Source: Streptomyces sp. SDr-06 (GTDB lineage: Bacteria > Actinomycetota > Actinomycetes > Streptomycetales > Streptomycetaceae). Taken from it: a DNA stretch of 64,000 bases. The notes below the pieces were generated by a model. That model ran no database searches. It saw nothing but the letters and a program-made list of their open reading frames with translations, and was not told the DNA's origin. Positions 14,761 to 23,820 of this stretch are shown piece after piece. The translations under genes were made by a program, and so were the position numbers. Position 1 is the stretch's first letter. Each line of letters starts with the position of its first letter. The stretch covers positions 62,001 through 126,000 of the forward strand of contig NZ_QOLA01000009.1 of the NCBI RefSeq assembly GCF_003324565.1, written 5' to 3'.

Positions 14761-16063
14761 CGAGACGCAGCTGGACTCGACCGGAGGCGGCGACCCGCGG
14801 GAAAGAAGAGGGCCGCGCCACGCGGCCCCGAGGAAGTCACTGCTGACCAAGTGGCACATGCCCGCGGGCAAGGCGATGGCTCTCGCCGCGATGCCCACGG
14901 CCGTCCTGGTCGGCATGAGCCTCACGCCGAAGCTCGCGATGGCCGACGAGAAGACGGACATCCCGTTCGCTCCCGGCCCCTGCGTGACCCGCTCGGACAG
15001 CCCATCGGGTTCGCCGAGCCCGTCCAGCAGCGCGTCGGGCAAGGCGTCGCCGAGCCCGTCGGCGTCGTCGAAGGCGGACGACAAGACGGCGCCGAAGACG
15101 AAGACGCCCACACCGACGGCCACGGGGTCGGCCGGGGACACCGTCGACAAGCTCCTGAAGCCGGCCCAGCCCGCGGCCAAGCCGTCCGCGGCCGACACCC
15201 CGGCGCAGCAGCCCGCGAGCCCGCCGCCCGCCAAGACGACCAACCCGCTGGACCCGCTGGGTCTGGGTGACGCGCTCAAGGGCCTGTTCGGCATCCACGA
15301 CACGCCGAGCCCGACGCCCACCGCCACCGCGTCGACGCCCCCCGCGCCGAAGCCCACCGCGAGCACGGCCGCGCCCAAGCCGTCGACGAAGCCCTCCAAG
15401 CCCGCCGCCACCGAGGGCAAGCCGCTCGACAGCACGACGGACGCGATCAAGAAGGCCGCCGACGAGGCGGGCCAGAAGGTCGCCGAACTCCCGGACGCGG
15501 CAAAGGGGTTGGACCCGAAGAAGGACACCGCCATCCCCGACGGTGCCAAGCCCGCCTTCCCGTGCCCGACCGCCGACCCGAAGGCGCTCGCCGCGGCCAA
15601 GCAGGACAGCGGTATACCGACGCTGCCCAGCCAGCCCTGGATCCTCAAGAGTTCGATGCTGACCCTGAGCGGTCTGAACTACGAGGGCATCGTCGAGGTC
15701 AAGGCGGGCGACACGACGAAGAAGGTCCTCAAGTTCACGGCCTCGTCCGTGGACATCAAGGATCTGGACCAGCAGGTGTACGGGCCGTCCGTGGGCGGCA
15801 CGCCCACCACCGCGCACGTCGTGGCGCGCTCCGGCTCCACCTCGACGATCCGCAACGGCACGGTGACGATGTACACGGAGGAGCTGAAGGGCAACCTCTT
15901 CGGCCTCATCCCGATCACCTTCAGCCCGGCCACCCCGCCCCCGCTGAACGTGCCGTTCGCCTTCTTCACCAACGTGACCGTCCGCCAGGCGGGCCAGTTC
16001 GGCGGCACCCTGACCGTCCCCGGCCTCCACAACTACGTCACGAACGGCAACCCGACGACGTAA
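14750..16063 (+). CDS. Secreted Pro/Ser/Thr-rich protein of unknown function
   Basis: 437 residues from the GTG at 14750 (ribosome site GGGAGGAAC). A long basic N-region precedes a signal-like core (AMALAAMPTAVLVGMSLTPK, cleavage probably after LAMA). Residues about 80-250 form a low-complexity Pro/Thr/Ser/Lys/Ala linker, likely extended across the wall. The C-terminal 150 residues look folded and beta-rich (LPSQPWILKSSMLTLSG, VLKFTASSVDIKDLDQQVYG, NVPFAFFTNVTVRQAGQFGG). No known catalytic motif is seen. Its start overlaps the DUF6114 stop, so it belongs to that operon. The C-terminal domain may be distantly related to the exported DUF6230 protein, which only a profile comparison could show. 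Confidence 0.85.
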   Translation: MRGDETQLDSTGGGDPRERRGPRHAAPRKSLLTKWHMPAGKAMALAAMPTAVLVGMSLTPKLAMADEKTDIPFAPGPCVTRSDSPSGSPSPSSSASGKASPSPSASSKADDKTAPKTKTPTPTATGSAGDTVDKLLKPAQPAAKPSAADTPAQQPASPPPAKTTNPLDPLGLGDALKGLFGIHDTPSPTPTATASTPPAPKPTASTAAPKPSTKPSKPAATEGKPLDSTTDAIKKAADEAGQKVAELPDAAKGLDPKKDTAIPDGAKPAFPCPTADPKALAAAKQDSGIPTLPSQPWILKSSMLTLSGLNYEGIVEVKAGDTTKKVLKFTASSVDIKDLDQQVYGPSVGGTPTTAHVVARSGSTSTIRNGTVTMYTEELKGNLFGLIPITFSPATPPPLNVPFAFFTNVTVRQAGQFGGTLTVPGLHNYVTNGNPTT

Positions 16064-16095
16064 CCCCACATACCCATCCGGGAGCCGCAGTTCAG

Positions 16096-16132
16096 CCGTG
16101 GCCCGCATCCCCTCGGGGAGTGCGGGCCACGG
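16096..16132. terminator. Hairpin between convergent genes
   Basis: CCGTGGCCCGCA (16096-16107) and TGCGGGCCACGG (16121-16132) form a perfect 12-bp stem, with the loop itself able to pair (CCCCTCGGGG). Placed between two converging genes, it can serve both directions. Confidence 0.65.
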
Positions 16133-16166
16133 TTGTGTCACCTCTTGTGGGGTGAGTCCCTCGTGC

Positions 16167-17405
16167 TCAGCCCACCGCGTCGCTCCGGGGCTTCGTCTTC
16201 CGGCGGCGGCTCAGCACCAGGAAGCCCGCGCCGCCCACGACGACCACCGCGGCGCCGATGCCCGCCCAGCCGAGCGTGCCCATGCCGGAGTCGGACGAAT
16301 CCGCCGCCGTCCCGGGCTCGACCCCGCTGCGGCCCGGGTCGGCGGCCGGCGAGGCCGGGTCGAGGGTGCCGACCGGCTTGGTCCTGCCGACCGCCGAGAA
16401 GCCCCAGTCCAGGAGCTGGCGCATCTCGGTGTACACCTTGTCGTGCTTGTTCTCCTGCGGGTTCATCACCGTCACCACGAGGGTGTGGCCGTCGCGCTGG
16501 GCGGCCTCGGCCAGGGTGTTGCCCGCGTTGCTGGTGTAACCGTTCTTGCCGCCGATCAGACCGGGGTACTTGGCCACCCCGTCGATCCCGGAGAGCATGC
16601 GGTTGGTGTTGGAGATCCCGAACGGCTTGCCCTTGGTGTTGGGGCCGCCGGGGAAGTCGGCGGAGGCCGTGCCGCAGTAGTCCTTGAAGTCCTTGTTCTT
16701 CAGGCCCGACCGCAGGAACAGCGCCAGGTCGTACGCGGACGACACCTGGCCCGGCGCGTCGTAGCCGTCCGGGCTCAGCACATGGGTGTCCTTGGCGCCG
16801 AGGCCCTCGGCCTTCTTCTGCATGTCGGCCACGGTCTTCTCGACGCCGCCGTTCATCACCGAGAGCACATGCACCGCGTCGTTGCCCGAGCGAAGGAACA
16901 CGCCGCGCCACAGGTCCGGTGCCCCGTACGTCTGGCCGGGCACGATGCCCACCGCGCTGCTGCCGTCGCCCATGCCCTTGAGGTCCTCGTCGCTGACCTT
17001 GCGGCTCGCGTCGTGCGGCACCGCGGGCAGCACGGTGTCCGCGAAGAGCATCTTCAGGGTGCTGGCCGGGGGCAGCGGCCAGTGCGCGTTCTTCGCCCCG
17101 AGCACCTGGCCCGTGTCGGCGTCCGCCACCACCCAGGACAGGGCCGAGAGGCCGGGGGGCAACGCCGGTGCGCCCGCGCCCACTTGATCACCTGGCTGGC
17201 CCAACTGGGCCCCGCCCGCCTGCGACATGTTCGCCGGCGGCTGCCTCTTCGCCTCGCCACCGGGCGCTCCGGGCGTCGCCGACCTGGGCGGCTTCGCGGG
17301 GTGCCCGCTCGCCGCCGCGGGACCGACGGCGGCGCCCGCGGTGACCGCGGTGGCGGTGAGTGCCACGAGTGCGTGCCGGACCTGCGGCGATATGGGAAGA
17401 CGCAT
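16167..17405 (-). CDS. D-alanyl-D-alanine carboxypeptidase (PBP5/DacC type), membrane-anchored
   Basis: 412 residues. A signal peptide (about 1-33) precedes a Pro/Gly-rich spacer and the peptidase S11 domain: SxxK as STLK (Ser115-Lys118), SGN (173-175) and a KTG variant, KNG (287-289). The C-terminus has a membrane helix (GWAGIGAAVVVVGGAGFLVL) and a short basic tail, so the enzyme sits on the outer face of the membrane. It removes the terminal D-Ala from peptidoglycan stem peptides and so limits cross-linking. The Thr-to-Asn change in the KTG box is the only oddity. ATG at 17405 fits the signal peptide. It converges on the secreted Pro/Thr-rich protein gene. Confidence 0.92.
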   Translation of the reverse strand: MRLPISPQVRHALVALTATAVTAGAAVGPAAASGHPAKPPRSATPGAPGGEAKRQPPANMSQAGGAQLGQPGDQVGAGAPALPPGLSALSWVVADADTGQVLGAKNAHWPLPPASTLKMLFADTVLPAVPHDASRKVSDEDLKGMGDGSSAVGIVPGQTYGAPDLWRGVFLRSGNDAVHVLSVMNGGVEKTVADMQKKAEGLGAKDTHVLSPDGYDAPGQVSSAYDLALFLRSGLKNKDFKDYCGTASADFPGGPNTKGKPFGISNTNRMLSGIDGVAKYPGLIGGKNGYTSNAGNTLAEAAQRDGHTLVVTVMNPQENKHDKVYTEMRQLLDWGFSAVGRTKPVGTLDPASPAADPGRSGVEPGTAADSSDSGMGTLGWAGIGAAVVVVGGAGFLVLSRRRKTKPRSDAVG

Positions 17406-17541
17406 GCACGTGAACGTACCTCAGGAGGTGTTACGGAATTGACTCCTCCGCCCGTGGAATTTGCCACGCCTTGTTCATGGAACGGACAAGAGCGTCATCC
17501 CGTCCGGTCCCGGGCCCCCGCGGACCGGCCCCGGGCACGCC

Positions 17542-17579
17542 GGAGGGCGGCTCCCGTACGCGACGGGAAGCCGCCCTCC
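17542..17579 (-). terminator. Terminator of pyruvate kinase
   Basis: GGAGGGCGGCT pairs with AGCCGCCCTCC and, past a single bulged A, CCCGT pairs with ACGGG around an ACGCG-type loop: about 16 bp in total. It lies 19 bp beyond the pyk stop codon on the minus strand. Confidence 0.65.
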
Positions 17580-17598
17580 ACAGGTGTGCGGCCGACGG

Positions 17599-19029
17599 CT
17601 ACTCCTGCTCGCCGCCGCCGAGGTGGTGCACCCGGACCATGTTGGTGGTGCCGGGGATGCCGGGGGGCGAACCGGCGGTGATGACCATGAGGTCGCCCTC
17701 GTTGTAGCGGTTGAGCTTGAGCAGCTCGGCGTCGACCAGGTCGACCATCGCGTCGGTTGAGTCCACGTGCGGAACGACGTGGGTCTCCACGCCCCAGCTC
17801 AGCGCGAGCTGGTTGCGGGTGCCCGGGTCCGTGGTGAACGCGAGGATCGGCTGGCAGGTGCGGTAGCGGGACAGGCGGCGCGCCGTGTCACCGGACTTGG
17901 TGAACGCCACCAGCGCCTTGCCGTTGAGGAAGTCCGCGATCTCGCAGGCGGCGCGGGCGACCGAACCGCCCTGCGTACGCGGCTTCTTGCCCGGAACCAG
18001 CGGCTGGAGTCCCTTGGAGAGGAGCTCCTCCTCGGCCGCCTCGACGATCTTCGACATCGTCTTGACCGTCTCGATCGGGTACGCGCCCACCGAGGACTCG
18101 GCGGACAGCATGACCGCGTCCGCGCCGTCCAGGATCGCGTTGGCGACGTCGGACGCCTCGGCGCGCGTCGGCCGCGAGTTGGTGATCATCGACTCCATCA
18201 TCTGGGTCGCGACGATCACCGGCTTGGCGTTGCGGCGGCAGAGCTCCACGAGGCGCTTCTGCACCATCGGGACCTTCTCCAGGGGGTACTCCACCGCGAG
18301 GTCGCCACGGGCCACCATCACGCCGTCGAAGGCGGCGACGACGCCCTCCATGTTGGCGACGGCCTGCGGCTTCTCGACCTTGGCGATGACCGGCACGCGG
18401 CGGCCGACCTCGTCCATGACCTTGTGGACGTCCTTGACGTCGTCGGCGTCGCGGACGAAGGAGAGCGCGACCAGGTCGCAGCCCATCCGCAGGGCGAAGC
18501 GCAGGTCCTCGATGTCCTTCTCGGACAGCGCCGGGACGTTGACCGCCGCGCCGGGCAGGTTGATGCCCTTGTGGTCGGAGATGACACCGCCCTCGATGAC
18601 GATGGTCTTCACCCGGGGGCCGTCGACGGAGATGACCTTGAGCTCGACGTTGCCGTCGTTGATCAGGATCGGGTCGCCCTTGGCGACGTCGCCCGGGAGG
18701 CCCTTGTAGGTGGTGCCGCAGATCGACTTGTCGCCGGGGACGTCCTCCGCGGTGATGGTGAACTCGTCACCGCGCACCAGCTCGACCGGCCCCTCGGCGA
18801 ACTTCGCGAGGCGGATCTTCGGGCCCTGGAGGTCGGCGAGCACGCCCACCGCGCGGCCCGTCTCCTCGGCGGCCTTGCGGACCCGGTCGTAACGGGCCTG
18901 GTGCTCGGCCTGGGAGCCGTGGCTGAAGTTGAAGCGGGCCACGCTCATGCCGGCCTCGATCAGAGCGACGAGCTGCTCGTGAGAGTCGACGGCGGGGCCC
19001 AGTGTGCAGACGATTTTGGAACGGCGCAT
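17599..19029 (-). CDS. pyk: Pyruvate kinase
   Basis: 476 residues beginning MRRSKIVCTLGPAVDS, which sets the start at 19029; the frame remains open upstream but without homology. It transfers phosphate from phosphoenolpyruvate to ADP, the last step of glycolysis. Family marks are VARFNFSHGS, LADLQGPKIR, the active-site segment PVIAKVEKPQAV, GVMVARGDLAVEYP and the MLSAESSVGAYP region. Length and the C-terminal domain (TKSGDTARRLSRYR, ending GTTNMVRVHHLG) are normal for the actinobacterial form. The next gene on the strand, ackA, lies 106 bp upstream of the start, so pyruvate and acetyl-phosphate metabolism are clustered. Confidence 0.97.
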   Translation of the reverse strand: MRRSKIVCTLGPAVDSHEQLVALIEAGMSVARFNFSHGSQAEHQARYDRVRKAAEETGRAVGVLADLQGPKIRLAKFAEGPVELVRGDEFTITAEDVPGDKSICGTTYKGLPGDVAKGDPILINDGNVELKVISVDGPRVKTIVIEGGVISDHKGINLPGAAVNVPALSEKDIEDLRFALRMGCDLVALSFVRDADDVKDVHKVMDEVGRRVPVIAKVEKPQAVANMEGVVAAFDGVMVARGDLAVEYPLEKVPMVQKRLVELCRRNAKPVIVATQMMESMITNSRPTRAEASDVANAILDGADAVMLSAESSVGAYPIETVKTMSKIVEAAEEELLSKGLQPLVPGKKPRTQGGSVARAACEIADFLNGKALVAFTKSGDTARRLSRYRTCQPILAFTTDPGTRNQLALSWGVETHVVPHVDSTDAMVDLVDAELLKLNRYNEGDLMVITAGSPPGIPGTTNMVRVHHLGGGEQE

Positions 19030-19135
19030 AAGGCGGATCCTATCGGTTTGTTTCGCTACGGAATATTCCGTCTGGTGGAATGTACAAATGGGCGGGATGA
19101 CGCTCAGGTGTCGACCAGGCAAACCGGAAATCCGG

Positions 19136-20365
19136 TCAGGAATTCAGCTCCGGCGCCACCAGCGCATACGTCTGCTGGGCAATTTCCAGCTCCTCGTCCG
19201 TCGGCACCACGGCCACCGCGACCCGGGCGTACTCCGGGGAGATCAACCGCGCGCTGTCGGACCGTACGGCGTTGAGCTCGCCGTCCACCGCCAGGCCCAG
19301 CTCCTCAAGACCGGCGATCGCGGCCTCGCGGACCGGGGCGGCGTTCTCGCCCACGCCCGCCGTGAACGCGACCGCGTCGACCTTGCCGAGCACGGCGTAA
19401 TAGGCGCCTATGTACTTCTTCAGCCGGTGAATGTAGATGTCGAAGGCGAGTTGTGCCTTCTCGTCGCCCTCGTCGCAGCGGCGGCGGATCTCGCGCATGT
19501 CATTGTCGCCGCACAGGCCCACCAGACCGCTCTTCTTGTTGAGCAGCACGTCGATGTCGTCCGCCGACATTCCGGCGACCCGCTTGAGGTGGAAGGTGAC
19601 CGCCGGGTCGATGTCCCCGGAGCGGGTGCCCATGACCAGGCCTTCGAGCGGGGTGAGCCCCATCGAGGTGTCGACGCACCGTCCGGCCCGGACCGCGGAC
19701 GCCGAGGCGCCGTTGCCCAGGTGCAGCACGATCACATTGACGTCCTCGGGCGCCTTGCCGAGCAGCCGCGCCGTCTCGCGCGACACGTACGCGTGCGAGG
19801 TGCCGTGGAAGCCGTAGCGGCGGATGCGGTGCGCGTCGGCCGTCTCCACGTCGATCGCGTACCGGGCCGCGGACTCCGGCATCGTGGTGTGGAAGGCCGT
19901 GTCGAAGACGGCGACCTGCGGCAGGTCGGGGCGCAGCGCCTGGGCGGTGCGGATGCCGGTGATGTTCGCCGGGTTGTGCAGCGGGGCGACCGGCACCAGG
20001 CGCTCGATCTCCGCGAGCACCTCCTCGGTGATCACGGTCGGCGCGCTGAACTTGAGGCCGCCGTGCACCACCCGGTGGCCGATGGCCGCCAACTCCGGTG
20101 AGTCCAGGCCGAGGCCGTCGGCCCTGAGCTCCTCGGCGACCGCCTTGAGCGCGGCCCCGTGGTCCGCGATCGGGCCGTTCTGCTCGCGCGCCGCGCCGCC
20201 GGTGGCCAGCGGGGTGTGCTTGAGCCGCGAGGTCTGCTCGCCGATCCGCTCGACCAGGCCCACGGCCAGGCGCGAGGCGTCCCGCATGTCGAGGAGCTGG
20301 TACTTCACCGACGAGGACCCGGAGTTGAGGACGAGGACGCGGGTGCCCTGGCTGGCGGTGGTCAT
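19136..20365 (-). CDS. ackA: Acetate kinase
   Basis: 409 residues, ATG at 20365. It interconverts acetyl-phosphate and acetate with ATP. Signatures are VLVLNSGSSSVKYQL at the N-terminus (first acetate-kinase pattern), VAVFDTAFHTTMP and the second pattern YGFHGTSHAYVS, then LHLGNGASASAV and TAGVGENAA. The start codon overlaps the pta stop by 4 bp, so the two enzymes are translationally coupled in the usual pta-ackA order. The frame is open for more than 1,500 codons beyond the start because of the GC bias; only the region after MTTASQGTRV is real. Cytoplasmic. Confidence 0.97.
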   Translation of the reverse strand: MTTASQGTRVLVLNSGSSSVKYQLLDMRDASRLAVGLVERIGEQTSRLKHTPLATGGAAREQNGPIADHGAALKAVAEELRADGLGLDSPELAAIGHRVVHGGLKFSAPTVITEEVLAEIERLVPVAPLHNPANITGIRTAQALRPDLPQVAVFDTAFHTTMPESAARYAIDVETADAHRIRRYGFHGTSHAYVSRETARLLGKAPEDVNVIVLHLGNGASASAVRAGRCVDTSMGLTPLEGLVMGTRSGDIDPAVTFHLKRVAGMSADDIDVLLNKKSGLVGLCGDNDMREIRRRCDEGDEKAQLAFDIYIHRLKKYIGAYYAVLGKVDAVAFTAGVGENAAPVREAAIAGLEELGLAVDGELNAVRSDSARLISPEYARVAVAVVPTDEELEIAQQTYALVAPELNS

Positions 20366-22449
20366 GCGGAGGCCTCCTGCTCCTGCGCCTGGGCCTGGAT
20401 GGCCGTGATGGCGACGGTGTTGACGATGTCCTGCACGAGGGCGCCGCGCGACAGGTCGTTGACCGGCTTGCGCAGACCCTGGAGCACCGGGCCCACGGCC
20501 ACGGCTCCGGCCGAGCGCTGCACGGCCTTGTAGGTGTTGTTGCCGGTGTTGAGGTCCGGGAAGATCAGCACGGTGGCCTGCCCGGCCACCTTCGAATCCG
20601 GCAGCTTGGTCGCGGCGACCGACGGCTCCACGGCGGCGTCGTACTGGATCGGGCCCTCGATCTTCAGGTCGGGGCGCGCCTCGCGCACCAGCTTGGTGGC
20701 CTCGCGCACCTTGTCGACGTCCGCGCCCGAGCCCGAGGTGCCGGTCGAGTACGACAGCATCGCGATCCGCGGGTCCACGCCGAACCGGTGGGCGGTGGCG
20801 GCCGCCTGCACCGCGATGTCCGCGAGCTGCTCGGCGTCCGGGTCCGGGTTGACCGCGCAGTCGCCGTACACCAGGACCTTGTCGGCCAGGCACATGAAGA
20901 AGACCGAGGAGACGATCGAGGCCTCCGGCTTGGTCTTGATGATCTCGAAGGCGGGGCGGATGGTGGCGGCGGTGGAGTGCACCGAGCCGGACACCATGCC
21001 GTCGGCCAGGCCCTCCTGGACCATCAGCGTGCCGAAGTAGTTCACGTCCGCCACCACGTCGTACGCCAGCTCCACGGTGACGCCCTTGTGGGCGCGCAGC
21101 TGGGCGTAGCGCTCGGCGAAGCGCTGGCGCAGCTCGGAGGTGGCCGGGTCGATGATCTGGCACTTGACGACGTCGATGCCGAGATCGGCGGCCTTCTTGC
21201 GGATCGCCTCCACGTCGCCGAGCAGCGTCAGCTCGCACACGTCGCGGCGCAGCAGCACGTCGGCCGCGCGCAGCACCCGGTCCTCGGTGCCCTCGGGCAG
21301 CACGACGCGGCGGCGGTCGGAGCGGGCCTGCTCCAGGAGCTCGTGCTCGAACATCATCGGGGTGACCCGGCCGCTGCGGGCCACGGAGAGGCGGCGCAGC
21401 AGGTCGGCGGTGTCCACATGGCGCTCGAAGAGGCCGAGGGCGGTCTCCGCCTTGCGGGGAGTGGCCGCGTTCAACTTCCCTTCCAGGGCGAAGAGTTCCT
21501 GCGCGGTGGGGAAGGAGCCGTGGCTGACCGCGACCACCGGGGTGCCGGGGGCGAGGCGGTCGGCGAGGGTGAGGATCGCCTCGCCGGGCCGCTCGTCGAG
21601 GGTGAGCAGGACGCCCGCGATGGGCGGGGTGCCGGCGCTGTGCGCGGCCAGCGAGCCCACCACCAGATCGGCGCGGTCCCCAGGCGTCACGACCAGGCAG
21701 CCCGGGGTCAGGGCGTTCAGGAAGTTCGGCAGCATGGCGCCGCCGAAGACGAAGTCGAGGGCGTCGCGCGCGAGCCCGGCGTCGTCGCCGAGCAGCACCG
21801 TGCCGTCGAGGGCCGCGGCGATCTGGGCGACGGTGGGCGCGGAGAGCGCGGGCTCGTCCGGCAGCACGTAGCAGGGCACCGGCAGCCGGGCCGCGAGCCG
21901 CTCCTCGATGTCGTGCCGGTCGGCCGGGGCGACCCGGTTGACCACCATGGCGAGCACGTCGCAGCCGAGCCCGTCGTAGGCCCGGTGGGCGTTGCGCGCC
22001 TCGGCCCGTACGGACTCGGCGGTCTGGCCCTTGCCGCCGACCACCGGTATCACCGAGGCGCCGAACTCGTTCGCCAGCCGGGCGTTGAGCGCCAGCTCGT
22101 CGGGGAGCTGGGTGTCGGCGAAGTCGGTGCCGAGCACCAGCACGACCTCGTAGTCGCGGGCCACCTGGTGGAATCTGTCGACGAGCCGGGAGACGAGTTC
22201 GTCGGTACCCTGCTCCGCCTGGAGCGCGGACGCCTCGTGGTAGTCCATCCCGTACACCGTGGCCGCGTCCTGGGCCAGTCGGTAGCGGGCGCGGAGCAGG
22301 TCGAACAGCCGGTCCGGTCCGTCGTGCACCAGGGGGCGGAAGACGCCCACCCGGTCCACCTGACGGGTCAGGAGCTCCATGACTCCCAGCTCGATGACCT
22401 GGCGGCCGTCTCCCCGGTCGATCCCGGTCACGTACACGCTGCGCGTCAC
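20362..22449 (-). CDS. pta: Phosphate acetyltransferase (long form)
   Basis: 695 residues with three parts: an N-terminal dethiobiotin-synthetase-like P-loop domain (MTRSVYVTGIDRGDGRQ, where the usual GKS loop is degenerate), a DRTGG domain in the middle (TPGDRADLVVGSL), and the C-terminal PTA_PTB catalytic domain from about residue 370 (VVLPEGTEDRVLRAADVLL, DGMVSGSVHSTAATIRPAF, YSTGTSGSGADVDKVREAT). It makes acetyl-phosphate from acetyl-CoA and is cytoplasmic. GTG start with AGGAGAG upstream. A promoter-like TTGTCA-17-TATATG lies 36 bp before the start. It is divergent from pfkA and overlaps ackA. Confidence 0.96.
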   Translation of the reverse strand: MTRSVYVTGIDRGDGRQVIELGVMELLTRQVDRVGVFRPLVHDGPDRLFDLLRARYRLAQDAATVYGMDYHEASALQAEQGTDELVSRLVDRFHQVARDYEVVLVLGTDFADTQLPDELALNARLANEFGASVIPVVGGKGQTAESVRAEARNAHRAYDGLGCDVLAMVVNRVAPADRHDIEERLAARLPVPCYVLPDEPALSAPTVAQIAAALDGTVLLGDDAGLARDALDFVFGGAMLPNFLNALTPGCLVVTPGDRADLVVGSLAAHSAGTPPIAGVLLTLDERPGEAILTLADRLAPGTPVVAVSHGSFPTAQELFALEGKLNAATPRKAETALGLFERHVDTADLLRRLSVARSGRVTPMMFEHELLEQARSDRRRVVLPEGTEDRVLRAADVLLRRDVCELTLLGDVEAIRKKAADLGIDVVKCQIIDPATSELRQRFAERYAQLRAHKGVTVELAYDVVADVNYFGTLMVQEGLADGMVSGSVHSTAATIRPAFEIIKTKPEASIVSSVFFMCLADKVLVYGDCAVNPDPDAEQLADIAVQAAATAHRFGVDPRIAMLSYSTGTSGSGADVDKVREATKLVREARPDLKIEGPIQYDAAVEPSVAATKLPDSKVAGQATVLIFPDLNTGNNTYKAVQRSAGAVAVGPVLQGLRKPVNDLSRGALVQDIVNTVAITAIQAQAQEQEASA

Positions 22450-22484
22450 GCGTGCTCTCCTGTTCTGCGTCGCAGGAAATTGTC

Positions 22485-22513
22485 CATATAGGGCGGTCTT
22501 GCCCCCTTGACAA
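22485..22513 (-). promoter_or_regulatory. Promoter candidate for pta-ackA
   Basis: On the minus strand, TTGTCA (22513-22508), a 17-bp spacer and TATATG (22490-22485). Both boxes are close to consensus, and the distance to the GTG at 22449 gives a leader of about 30 nt containing AGGAGAG. Confidence 0.6.
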
Positions 22514-22705
22514 TACCTCTGCGGATGGATAGGACGCCCGCCGGACGAAAGGCCCGGCGGCAGGGTCGGAAGACCCTTCGCCCATCATGGTCGGAGTAGC
22601 ACGATGGGCGGGTGCCCCAGGGTGCGTGGGACAATCTGAATTGCTCACGTTACGGGGGATACGGGCGTGACCTCCCAGGACCGGCGAAGCAGGAGACAGA
22701 GCACG

Positions 22706-23731
22706 ATGCGCATCGGAGTACTCACGGCAGGCGGCGACTGTCCCGGCCTGAACGCAGTGATCCGGTCGGTCGTGCACCGAGCCGTGGTCGGCCACGGTGA
22801 CGAAGTCATCGGGTTCGAGGACGGGTTCAAGGGCCTGCTCGACGGCCACTTCCGTCCGCTCGACCTCAACGCGGTGAGCGGCATCCTGGCCCGCGGCGGC
22901 ACCATCCTCGGCTCCGCCCGCCTGGAGCGCGACCGGCTGCGCGAAGCCTCCGAGAACTGCGCCGAGTTGGCGAGGCGCTACGGCCTCGACGCGCTGATCC
23001 CCATCGGCGGCGAAGGCACGCTTACCGCGGCCCGCATGCTGTCCGACGCGGGCATGCCCGTGGTCGGCGTGCCCAAGACGATCGACAACGACATCTCCGC
23101 CACCGACCGCACCTTCGGCTTCGACACCGCCGTGGGGGTGGCGACCGAGGCCATCGACCGCCTGAAGACCACCGCCGAATCCCACCAGCGCGTCATGGTC
23201 GTCGAGGTCATGGGGCGGCACGCGGGCTGGATCGCCCTGGAGTCCGGGATGGCCGGCGGCGCCCACGGCATCTGCCTGCCCGAGCGGCCCTTCCAGGTCG
23301 ACGACCTGGTCAAGATGGTCGAGGAGCGCTTCTCGCGCGGGAAGAAGTTCGCGGTCGTCTGCGTCGCCGAGGGCGCGCACCCCGCCGAGGGCTCGATGCC
23401 GTACGAGAAGGGCGCCATCGACCAGTACGGCCACGAGCGCTTCGCCGGCATCGGCAACCGGCTCGCCGTCGAGCTGGAGCGGCGCCTGGGCAAGGAGGCC
23501 CGCCCGGTCATCCTCGGCCACGTCCAGCGCGGCGGCGTGCCGACCGCGTACGACCGCGTGCTCGCGACCCGCTTCGGCTGGCACGCCGTGGAGGCCGTGC
23601 ACCGGGGCGACTTCGGCAACATGACGGCGCTGCGCGGCACGGACATCGTGATGGCCCCGCTCGCGCACGCGGTGACCACGCTCAAGACGGTGCCGGACAA
23701 CCGGATGTACGAGGCCGAGTCGGTCTTCTGA
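22706..23731 (+). CDS. pfkA: 6-phosphofructokinase (ATP-dependent, actinobacterial type)
   Basis: 341 residues, ATG at 22706 with AGGAGACAGA upstream. It phosphorylates fructose-6-phosphate in glycolysis. Family marks are MRIGVLTAGGDCPGLNAVIR, LIPIGGEGTLTAARML, VGVPKTIDNDI with the catalytic Asp, VEVMGRHAGWIAL, and GHVQRGGVPTAYDR. The Gly in GGEGT combined with Lys in PKTID is the mixed pattern found in actinomycete ATP-dependent enzymes; pyrophosphate-dependent ones have Asp in place of that Gly. Of the several pfkA paralogues usual in Streptomyces, this one is beside pyk-ackA-pta, as I recall for pfkA2 of S. coelicolor. It is divergent from pta. Confidence 0.95.
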   Translation: MRIGVLTAGGDCPGLNAVIRSVVHRAVVGHGDEVIGFEDGFKGLLDGHFRPLDLNAVSGILARGGTILGSARLERDRLREASENCAELARRYGLDALIPIGGEGTLTAARMLSDAGMPVVGVPKTIDNDISATDRTFGFDTAVGVATEAIDRLKTTAESHQRVMVVEVMGRHAGWIALESGMAGGAHGICLPERPFQVDDLVKMVEERFSRGKKFAVVCVAEGAHPAEGSMPYEKGAIDQYGHERFAGIGNRLAVELERRLGKEARPVILGHVQRGGVPTAYDRVLATRFGWHAVEAVHRGDFGNMTALRGTDIVMAPLAHAVTTLKTVPDNRMYEAESVF

Positions 23732-23743
23732 GCCCGCTCGGGC

Positions 23744-23783
23744 GGGGGACCTGGGTCCTCAATCCCGGAGGCCCAAGGTCCCC
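23744..23783. terminator. Bidirectional hairpin after pfkA
   Basis: GGGGACCTGGG pairs with CCC-A-AGGTCCCC (one bulge), with TCC/GGA continuing inside. A second, overlapping hairpin uses AGGTCCCC (23775) with GGGGACCT (23795), and CCCCTATAGGGG (23787-23798) is itself palindromic. The set lies between two converging genes. Confidence 0.5.
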
Positions 23784-23820
23784 GCGCCCCTATAGGGGAC
23801 CTGGCGCCCAGCGGATCGGG

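Noticed and set aside
19136..23668. A 1,510-codon open frame on the minus strand
   Set aside because: Only the last 409 codons are acetate kinase. The rest lies over pta in another frame and antisense to pfkA, an effect of G/C-biased third positions.
22706..23731. Pyrophosphate-dependent phosphofructokinase because of PKTIDND
   Set aside because: The preceding GGEGT keeps Gly where pyrophosphate enzymes have Asp; the Gly/Lys mix is known from ATP-dependent actinomycete enzymes.
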